This document shows, piece by piece, positions 55,669 to 64,000 of a stretch of 64,000 nt of DNA. The notes beneath the pieces are model-generated. The model did not search any database, had not been told where the DNA came from, and saw only the letters and a program-made list of their open reading frames with translations. The stretch is taken from positions 35,281,341 to 35,345,340 of the forward strand of contig NC_081844.1 in NCBI RefSeq assembly GCF_963259705.1, read 5' to 3'. Source of the DNA: Myotis daubentonii (Eukaryota > Chordata > Mammalia > Chiroptera > Vespertilionidae). The translations under genes were made by a program, and so were the position numbers. How positions within the stretch are numbered: the first letter of the stretch is position 1; every line of letters begins with the position of its first letter.

Positions 55669-57643
55669 AATGGAATCTTTTATAGTTTCTTTCATGCAAA
55701 ACAAGGTATGATATTCACCCATGTTGTTGCAGATAGCTGTACATTTTTCATTGCTGCATAGTATTCCATTTTTTTTTTAATACCACGATTTATCTATTCT
55801 ATTGATAGATTTTGGGGATATTATGAATACATGTCATTTGTTGGATGTAAGAATTCTTCTTTTCACTTGACAGTATAAATGCTGGGTCATAGGATATGCT
55901 GATGGATAGAGGATCTGATAAAGTGTCCGTACCCCTCTTTGGGGTTTTGAGAAGTCTTCCTGTATTCAGTGGTCTGAGCTGTACTGCCTGACACATTAGT
56001 CTTCATGTCTTCTCCTCGCTCTAGCCCAGGCCACAATGTTGAACTGAAGTAATGATTAGAATGCAGAGACAAGGTGATATTGTACAAGGTTATGAGTAAC
56101 AGCAATCCTTGGATTAAAAGGGTAATTCTCTAGTGACCTGTTATCACAAGATATGGTTCTGTGAGCCCCATTGCATCAGTTCCATTTAGTACCTGAAAAT
56201 TTTTGAAGGGGGTAGGAAATCCTGTTCCTAAATAGCAAACGTTTAGGCCAAAGAATTAGGCCAGACTTGAGAGAACTAACAGTTGATTTCATGCACAGTA
56301 CTGATCACTAGCAATACAAAGTGATGAACAAGATACATGGAGCTTACCCTACGTAAGAGGCAGACCAGCCATCACGGTCCATTGTGGAGGGCAAAGCACT
56401 GTAAGGAAAACTCTGGTTTTCATTTACGTCACATAAAGTGCTCTGAATACGACCACACTACCGACCCGTGACATATAGGTTTCCACACATCAGGCAGTTC
56501 TGCAACACCACTGGGTGTCCTACAATTTAGCTCAAGTCCGACACTATCTCCCTGGAGATAATGACAGATCTCACAGCTGAAGGGCTCAGTCACACAAGAC
56601 TGCTCCCACTTCAGATTCCAGTCACGCGTCTAGGTTGTTACCTGTGCTTCTAACCAACGGGCTATAAATTGTAGGTTCCCACAACTCCCTCCTGAGGTTC
56701 AGTTAATTTGCCAGAGGGAACAACATGAGGAAAGAGGCAGACACTCACAGGAACTTAGAAAAATTAAAAATTCACTCCAGCCTGGAGCATAGTGTTTAAG
56801 GAGAGAGTAGTTGCAGAAGATGGAAATATAATCAGATACTAGATCATGAAAAGCTTTAAAACAATAATAACAGCCAATGTTTCTGAGGAATTGGCCTTTT
56901 CCAGGCTCTAGACTAATCACATTTCATGGACTACCTCATGAATACTCAGCATCCTTAACACATAGGAACATCGTTACAGACGATAAAATGACAGGTCCGG
57001 GCCTTCTCTAGCGGCTCAAAAGCCCATTCTCTTCACCACCCTCTAAGAGACCATTACATAAGCCATGCTTTATCTTCCTATGGGCTCAGCTTCTTGATGG
57101 TGGTGTACTTTGGATCGACTTAAATTAGCTAATATTCCTGCAATGTTTGCAAACATAAAACTGGTATAAACTCCTGGTGCTTATACTGATCATGTAGCAA
57201 ATCAATCAATAAAAACAAAACTATAAATTAATGCAACTTAATTTCATTAGTCTTCATGTGACTGATGATATTTTGCTGAAGTTGTCACTCGCGAGGAGTG
57301 AGTAGGCCCTGGGAGTAAAGCGCAGCGTACCTTTGTCCCTGGCGCTCTGTGGAAACCCCGTCTTCCCGCACCTCTGGTCTCAGCTTCCTGGAAAGCATGC
57401 TGCTGTTGGGCTCCATTGGAGTGAAGACATCTCACACACGCAGCCTCTGAAAGACAGCATCTTGAATTCAAAATAATAGAAATGGTCCAAACTTTAATTA
57501 AAGTAAGATTCAATCTGAAACGCAATGTGGTCTGTGAGTGGGAGAGGGGAGAGTGGCTAGGAGGGAGTGTTTGGTGGCTTTTGAGGGTCGCTATGGTTAT
57601 GTATAGTAGAGATTCTTACTTGTATAGTTTTGCTTCTTCACAG

Positions 57644-57723
57644 GGGTTGGCACCAGGAATTATTACAGAAAGATTGGCTACCGGTTACAAGGCCCGTACA
57701 TGGTGAAGACGCTAAAATATTAG
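57644..57723 (+). CDS. ELP3: ELP3 terminal coding exon: end of KAT domain (about residues 523-548) and stop
   Basis: 80 coding bases: two bases completing a Gly codon, 25 codons and TAG at 57721-57723. It translates [20 protein letters not shown] then KTLKY. The paired tyrosines in RNYYRK (about Y529/Y530) are the residues known in Elp3 to be needed for acetyl-CoA handling and tRNA modification. [14 protein letters not shown] is the conserved ELP3 tail. The human protein, as I recall it, ends ...VKMLK; here Met is Thr and one extra Tyr precedes the stop. The acceptor is CAG at 57641-57643 after a T-rich tract. Confidence 0.97.
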
Positions 57724-59050
57724 CCCCAATAGTCCACCTGATGCAGTGTTTCTGGCAGGAAGTGGAGGTGTCTTGAATATTCAACAGAGAGGCTGAGCAA
57801 AGCAAATGGACCTACCCTGTCCCCTTGGCAAGAAGCTTCACCCTCATCCTGCAGCTGCGGAGACTGGAAACTGCTCTCAGGGCACGACCGGGCATCTGGT
57901 GACCAAGCATGGAGCCTCTGGCGCTCGGCGCTCCTGTGCCCTGATCTGTGTGTTGTCAAGAAGTCACTCCAGTTTTCAAGGCTAAGTCATGTACCCAGTT
58001 TCTAAATTCTGCATGTGGGCAGCAAGTGACTTACTCAGACTGACAACAGCAAATTAGTCAACTCATTTGGGTTCCATAATTCATGAAATAAAACTAGGTG
58101 GTGGGTAGAAGCAAAGTTAGGAGAAACTTATTTATATGGTACAGGGACAAAAAGGCAGGTTGAACACGTGAAAACTGACCGATTTTGACCTCTGGACTTG
58201 AACTCAGAAGCATTCCAGCACACGAAAATGAGCTTTTCTTCTATTGCAAGTCATTCTGGTTTCTGTGATGTTTGCAGTAACTGTGATGGAGAGAGGAGTT
58301 GACATGTGTTTATGTTTCTTTATAACTGCAGAGCAGTGTGGGCAGCACCTACACCCAGAGAAACGATTGGCTTCTCCGTCTGTCTCTCCTGAGCAGGCGG
58401 AGTCGGGCATGCGTGTGTCTTAGGTGGCGTGGCCCTAAGTGAAGATGCCCTCCCACAGGAGCTGTTCCCTGCATTTTAATTCTTTAAGATGAATTTCGGT
58501 TTGCTTTAAATGGATAAAGATAAGAGTTCAACTCATATGAAAGCAAAACTAAAAACGGTACTGCAGAACGGGCCCAAATCTAAAGATAGGAAAAAGGTCG
58601 GCTTCTCCCAGCTCCACCTTGAACTGTCTCGTAAGTTCCAGGTTATCTAAGGAGACTCGGCCTGGAGGGGGTCAGTCCCTGAGAGCATGGCTGAAGCCTG
58701 TGCCCCTCGGCTTCTGTGGCGTTTCACAAGGATTATTAAATGGGATTGGTTCTTCTCAAAGGTACAAAAAATAAAACCGACAAACAGAGAAGAATCACGT
58801 AAGGGGTTTTCCTCTCCCTGTAAACGCGGTGGCATGTGCCATGAATATACAGGGTTGTTTCCAGCCTTTGACACTGTTCCCTCCCCCTGGGTGCCGTCTG
58901 CCGTTTCATTCAACTGCCACGAGGCCAATGCACTGCCTTCCCGTGGGCTCGGTGGAGCCAGAGGCTTTCCACGAGCGTAGTTTAGGGCACTTAGCTGCTT
59001 CTCAATTATGTGTGTGTTTCCTTTAAAAATAAAACTGTTACGCTAACAAA
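57724..59050 (+). other. ELP3: ELP3 3' UTR (probable extent)
   Basis: Non-coding DNA after the stop codon with three AATAAA hexamers, at 58087, 58770 and 59028. The last is followed by a GT-rich stretch ('actgtgatggctgtta') and fits a roughly 1.3-kb 3' UTR. No repeat is recognised inside it, unlike the flanking intron and intergenic DNA, as expected for exonic sequence. The true end needs transcript data. Confidence 0.55.
59028..59033 (+). promoter_or_regulatory. ELP3: Candidate main polyadenylation signal AATAAA
   Basis: AATAAA within 'tttaaaaataaaactgtta', with a GT-rich element about 25 bases downstream. The alternative proximal signal at 58087-58092 ('atgaaataaaactagg') would give a roughly 380-bp UTR. 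Confidence 0.45.
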
Positions 59051-59894
59051 GCATATACTGTGATGGCTGTTAGCACACATGACGAGCTAGAAGGGAGAGC
59101 GTGCTGGCCCAGGCTTGCCTCCACCGAAGTCCCTGCACCTCCAATTTCTCATCTGTCCTACTTAGCTCCATGTGTCAAACTGTGTAAGGTGCAAACAAGT
59201 CCTTTGTAAAGTTGTAAAAGGACTTTCACATGTAAGGTTCATTGTAAAATGACAGTTTAGAGCAAGTTTTTAAGACGTAATTGCCCGTTTCTAATGGATA
59301 AGTCATTGTTTCATCTGGATTTTCATCTCAGGGCTCAGGAGTACCTACCTAGCTCATCCCCAGCCGTCCTAGGAGTGAGTCTCCTAGCCTTGAGCAAAGA
59401 TGCGGAGCTTCTCAAGCTTCCCGGGGGTGCAGTCCCCGCAGCGTTCTGTCACTAGAGCCAGCTTCTCTGCTGACTGCCAAGGACCTCTCCTGGCATTCAT
59501 GGCGCTTGGCACCCGGTGGCCTGGCCGGCCTGGCCCTCCCAGAAATGGCTGCTCCTCAGTAGAGCAGCCGCCTCATAAGAAAGATCCATTAGGCAGGACC
59601 CGGCGGCCTCTGCATGAAACCTTGAGAGCTGCACCTTGGGTTCCTGATCTGTATTGAACAGCTGAGCAACCACCTCAAACCAAATAGCTCTGCTTAGTTC
59701 AGCTTCTTGTGATACCACCTGGAGAGTTAAAAAAAAATTAAGAACAGACAAATCTATTTGAATAGAATATGAGATTAAAAAAAAAAAGATCCATATCACC
59801 CAGTGAAAGAATAAAGCTCAGTTTCTCAAATGTGGGAAAGAATGAACTCCCTTTAAAGGAAAAAATTTCCACAGGCTCAAAAGAATCCTGAGAT

Positions 59895-60146
59895 GGCCCT
59901 GGCCGGTTTGACTCAGAGGACAGAGTGTTGGCCTGCAGACTGAAGGGTTGTGGGTTCCACTGCAGTCAAGGTCACGTACCTCAGTTGCAGGCTTGATCCC
60001 CAGCCTCAGTCTGGGTGCATGCAGGAGGCAACATACCGATGTCTCTTTCACAGCGATGTTTCCCTCTCGGCTGTGTCTTCCCCCTCCCTTCCGCTCTCTG
60101 AACATCAGTGGAAAATGTCCTTGTGTGAGGATTAACAAAAAACAAA
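59895..60146 (+). mobile_element. Ves SINE (older)
   Basis: Head 'ggccctggccggtttgactc', 'gtgggttccactgcagtcaa', CT-rich body, and an A-rich tail after 'catcagtggaaaatgtcc'. No clear target duplication. Confidence 0.88.
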
Positions 60147-60264
60147 GCCTGTTCTCTAAAAATATCCTTCAAATTGCAAATTTTCATTTCCAAAGATTTT
60201 TTTGTGAGACTATCATTAAATTGAAAAACATTTATTCATAAAGAACTCACAGACCCCCGAGTTT

Positions 60265-60420
60265 ATGAAAGACCTCGTGGTCTAGGCTCTGCAAACCTGG
60301 GCTCCTCCGTTAACTCGGGGATGTGGGCAGGTCCCTCACCTTGACCTGCAGCTTCCTGTTTCCCACGGGAGATGCACACCCATCTCTCAGGGTAAGAGTG
60401 AGGGTCAGATGCGGTCACAT
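60265..60420 (+). mobile_element. MIR fragment
   Basis: 'tggtctaggctctgcaaacc' then 'gtgggcaggtccctcacctt' and 'cagcttcctgtttcccacg' follow MIR order. Confidence 0.55.
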
Positions 60421-61770
60421 TTCAGAGGCTGCATGAACCATGCCATTTGCTATAGAAACAGTTGTTTCTCTGATGCCGTAGCTTCTGCCAGATGTGTGCC
60501 CTTGGGCCAGTAAATCCCTGGCTCGGCACAGTTCCTCTCTCCAAAATGGAAGCCGTACGCGTACTCCCCCATGCAGAGACCTGAATGAGCTCCTGCGTGT
60601 AAGGTTCCGAGAGCAGGGCCTGTGGAGCGTAAAACACCAGAAGTCCCAGCTGTTGCTAACATCTAACGGGGCAGACTGGCCCATTTTAACAAAGTTGTCT
60701 ATTGGCAGTAGCATCTGACTTTTTGCCAGTGTCAGAGAATAGTATCTGGTCTCTGAGGCCATTTCTTCCTCCTGTCGGTCCTTCTGTTTCATTCACAGAA
60801 GTCTAGGGTTGCAGATTGACAAAACCATACTGTGAAGGATGAGAGACCAGCTGAGACTCCAACAGCAAAAAGCATGTTTAAATCTCCCTACAGTTCTGGG
60901 GGCCCCCAGCAAGGTGTCCATGTCAGTGTGGCTGGTCTCCCCTGTGTGCTGGCAGCTGTGTCCCCTTCAGGAGTCCTGCATCAAATGCATGCCTACAAAA
61001 GTAGCAAGCCATCTGCATCCAAGTTCGCAGCGTTGTCTCCTACCTCTGTCTTCACAGGCCTCGAGCACCCCTTGTGCACCCAAACACTCCTCCTCCAGGG
61101 AAGAAACTACCACCACCTCAGGCCCACTGCGCGCTGCCCCTGCACCAGAACATCCGTTACCTGGGTGATCCTCACTGCAGCCCTAGAGTGAGCACTGTTC
61201 TCCCCCCAATTAACAAGCAAGGACACCAACCCAAAGACAGGGCCACCACGTTGCCAGTTCCAGTCGGAACCAGTTATAAAATGTCTGTGGCTCGCACACT
61301 CAACGCCTCGTGCCCCTGGAGCGGCCCAGCAGGCAACCCCATCTCAGCTACTAAATGGGTTTAGGAGTCAGACCTGAGCCAGTGACTCAGACTTGCTCAC
61401 TCCTCTACCTCACATTTCCTTTCTTAGGGAGAAGAGGTTTCAGGCGGCTTACGTTCGAGGACCCAACAGCCCATGTGATTTCACCCTCAACCGCCAGCCT
61501 GCGCGGAAGGTCCTGTCTCAGGTTTACAGTGGCAGGTAGTGGGCGTGAGCGGCTTCATCAGGAGAGAATGCAAAGCAATCAGTCTGCTCTTTCTATTTAA
61601 ATGAAAACAGCTTTTTCTAAAAATTACATATGCTCATTGTGGAAAAAATTTGAAGTAAAACAGAAAAGCACAGGATAACCTGAAGTCTCACCATCACAGG
61701 CATCCGTGCTAAGCACTGCGATGAACATCCATCCATCTCACCCACCACCCCGCCGCCCCCGTCCCCCGCC

Positions 61771-61789
61771 ACACACACACACACACACA
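61771..61789. repeat. (CA)n microsatellite
   Basis: AC dinucleotides after a C-rich run ('cgtcccccgcc'). Confidence 0.9.
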
Positions 61790-62689
61790 GTTTTATTTAA
61801 AAGAATACACTGCATGTGTTGCTCTGTAACCTTTACTTGACAAAATAATGGCACATCTCACGGCAGAGCACATGGCTCTACTTCGTCCTTTTTAATAACT
61901 ACCCACCGTTCCACTGTCTGCAGCTGCCACAGCTTACTTAAGCAGGTCTTTCATCTCTTATATTCTTTCATATTCTTATTTTCATAGCAACTGGAATGAT
62001 TAAGCATGAGGGCTGCACACATTACTGACTCATAAGATTTGCTTTAAATTTTTGTCTACAAGCAGTCACACAGCCACGGCAGGCTTCCTCGGTGTCCCTT
62101 CCTTTACTTCTACCGCCAAGTCTTTCAGTCCTGCGTTCGTAACTCGCCGTCCAGGAGGTGGGGAGGAGAAACCTGTCTGGCAGCTTGGCCTTTTCCATTA
62201 AGGCAGCAGCACGTTTGATGGTGAACAAGTCCCATCAAACAAAATGTCAAGCTGCCGGTTCACTGAAAGGTACTGGAGCGTAACATGCTTTTATTGAGGT
62301 TAGAGGTGACGGTACCTTACGTTTTCTCCCCTGATAGACGTTACTGCTTCAAGACGGATTCCCTTGCCAGCTAAAGCCTGCAGAGAAGGTTGTCCGCTTG
62401 CACAGGGCTCATATTGTCCGGAAGATTAGCAAATGTGAGCGCCAGGAAGGTGACAGTAACTACTGTCCCGACCAGCCCATGGTGGGGGGCGGGGGGAGGG
62501 CTCAGCACTTGGACCCCTCAAGAAAGAGCAGGCCTGGTGGCCAGCTGCCTGGGTTTGAGGCTTCTGCCTCTGTCTGGCTTTGCAAGAACTAAGGGCTTGG
62601 ACCACTGTGTTTGGGGTGTTGGGGCAGCAGGCAAAGGATCATTTACATCTACCTGAAGAAAAGGGAAGGGAGGAAACGGGGAAAGAGGA

Positions 62690-62860
62690 AGAAAGGGAAT
62701 AGTATCTGTTGAGCAGTTAGGCCTAGTCTTGACCTCACAACTATTTCTCTGAGGCGGGAATTACAGCCTCCATTTTACAAATGAGAAGCCAGGGTTCAAA
62801 ACAGGTAAGTAAATTAACCAAGACCACAGCTAGTGAGTGAAGAGCTGAGTATAAAGGCAA
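62690..62860 (-). mobile_element. MIR element
   Basis: 'cctccattttacaaatgaga' then 'gtaagtaaattaaccaagac' and 'cacagctagtgagtgaag' is a well-preserved reverse-strand MIR. Confidence 0.8.
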
Positions 62861-63006
62861 CACGTTGATGTTTGAAAACTCAGAAAGCTTCAAGGATTCT
62901 AATACCTATGGGCAATGGTGGCTCTAGAATTTCTAAAAGAATGGGTTTGGGGCTAGCAATTGGATTGGGGAAAGGCATGGGGGTTTTTGAAGCTACATTT
63001 GCCTAG

Positions 63007-63205
63007 CACCGTGGTCGGCAAACTGTGGCTCTTTGGCCCCTTAAGTGTGGCTCTTCCTAAGCCTTAGGAGTAGTACCCTAATTAAGTTGTTAACAGTGTA
63101 CCTACCTATATAGTTTAAGTTTAAAAAATTTGGCTCTCAAAAGAAATTTCAATCGTTGTACTGTTGATATTTGGCTCTGTTGACTAACAAGTTTGCCGAC
63201 CACTG
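63007..63205. mobile_element. Non-autonomous hAT element (about 199 bp)
   Basis: Ends 'gtggtcggcaaactg' and 'gtttgccgaccactg' are inverted repeats. Flanks 'gcctag' and 'gcctaag' suggest a decayed 8-bp duplication. The interior repeats 'tggctctt' and 'tggctctc' motifs near each end. Confidence 0.88.
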
Positions 63206-63637
63206 GCCTAAGCAGATGCTGTCTGCCCTCCACCCCACCTTCCTTATGCCACTTCTTGGCACAACTTGAAAAACTACTTGATGAAAAAATACAGATAAGC
63301 AATACATCGAAATAAAGAACTTGAGAATAGGGACAATGTGGAAAGAACCAGCAATAAGTAATCAACCTACTTAGAGAACTGAAACTAATGTACTGCCATA
63401 GAAAAGAAGGAACGCTAGGTTAAAATAAGAGGACTGAATATTCCTCTAGTTTTGCTCCCACCCTAAGCTCACACAAGACTAAAGGGGATTTTAAAAGAAA
63501 CACCACAAATCTCCAAGAACAGGAAGAACAAAAGAAAAGACAAAAGGGATAAGATCTGGAAGCTGTACAGCAGGTGGACAGTAGTAACTCAGCAGTTACT
63601 GGGCAGTGGAGAAGGTTGGAGCCAATACAATTTATAC

Positions 63638-63687
63638 CAGCGGTTGCCAACCTTTCGACCTCATGGCCCACCAGTTGGCGACCGCTG
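63638..63687. mobile_element. 50-bp minimal hAT element
   Basis: Ends 'cagcggttgccaacc' and 'ttggcgaccgctg' are inverted repeats enclosing only about 22 bases. Exact 8-bp target duplication 'atttatac' at 63630-63637 and 63688-63695. Confidence 0.92.
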
Positions 63688-64000
63688 ATTTATACCACGG
63701 AAACTTCAAAGCCCCTAGAACTGACACCATCACACGTTGGAGAGCAAGGGTAGCCGCCAAAACAAGGAAGACTGATGGCAGTTGTTTGACAGCCATTAGG
63801 TCCCCATACCATTTCCTCCACGGAGCAGATGCTCAGTTCCACCCCAGCAATAGTCTGGAGTTTACTCTGAAGAGAGTCACACAGACCTTGGGATAAGAGA
63901 ACTCTAGACAAAGTGGAAGGTCAAGGTAATAAAACAGGATGATGAAGTGAGCTCATGCATACTAACTTGAATCCTCCCCAAATCCGTTTTCAGAATGCTG

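Larger units (their letters stand above)
27630..57643 (+). other. ELP3: ELP3 last intron (about 30 kb)
   Basis: By far the largest intron in view, filled mainly with antisense L1s, Helitrons, hAT elements and SINEs in 34-55 kb, each listed separately. I recognise nothing certain in 27640-28840, 29300-30110, 30260-34190, 35720-36230, 39620-41280, 42830-43360, 44240-45800, 53470-54510, 54760-55480 and 55680-57640. These stretches have no long conserved-looking reading frame beyond chance ORFs. Confidence 0.8.
59051..64000. other. Intergenic DNA downstream of ELP3
   Basis: No gene recognised. Contains a Ves SINE, MIR fragments, a (CA)n and two hAT elements. 59060-59890, 60430-61760 and 61800-62690 are fairly GC-rich with several overlapping chance frames on both strands, but none shows splice-linked or conserved-looking coding. 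In mammals the next gene downstream on this side is, from memory, PNOC; nothing in this window shows it. Confidence 0.6.

Noticed and set aside
60415..60792. 125-codon minus-strand frame downstream of ELP3, overlapped by others at 60422-60718
   Set aside because: Overlapping frames on both strands in a GC-balanced region, no start or splice context, no known protein.
60832..61191. 119- and 109-codon overlapping frames as a possible first exon of the next gene
   Set aside because: Low-complexity Ser/Pro/His-rich translations in two frames; no promoter or donor that supports an exon.

Overview
Mammalian nuclear DNA from a vesper bat (family Vespertilionidae). Two independent signals support this. 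First, the exons spell the C-terminal half of ELP3, the catalytic subunit of the Elongator tRNA-modifying complex. Second, the introns carry the repeat fauna typical of vesper bats: many tRNA-headed Ves SINEs, several HeliBat-type Helitrons (5'-TC ends, 3' hairpin plus CTAG, inserted between A and T), recent non-autonomous hAT elements including a SPIN element, a piggyBac-like element at TTAA, and L1s. The genus cannot be decided from this window.

Layout: ELP3 lies on the + strand. Seven coding exon segments fall at 2275-2401, 10614-10807, 21231-21321, 24648-24713, 26145-26372, 27548-27629 and 57644-57723 (stop). All junctions are AG/GT and all phases join without a break, giving 288 residues that correspond to about residues 261-548 by human numbering. 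They cover the end of the radical-SAM barrel, the linker and the whole GNAT-type acetyltransferase (KAT) domain. The 5' exons are outside the window to the left. The last intron (27630-57643, about 30 kb) is the main landing site for mobile DNA. The 3' UTR probably runs to about 59050. From there to 64000 is intergenic DNA with no recognisable gene.

The repeat layers are nested. An old L1 (47926-52690, antisense to ELP3) holds two head-to-tail Helitrons, a third Helitron, and a piggyBac-like element. A younger L1 lies beside it. The items most worth following up are: a 98%-identical inverted duplication at 21756-22286 that no repeat family explains; an exon-like ORF ending in an A-rich tail inside a Helitron at 49125-49343; hairpin-forming repeats and a minisatellite with a higher-order duplication inside Helitrons; and the asymmetric, palindrome-bearing ends of the piggyBac-like element. 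I found no bacterial-style operon, CRISPR array, intact transposase or second protein-coding gene.
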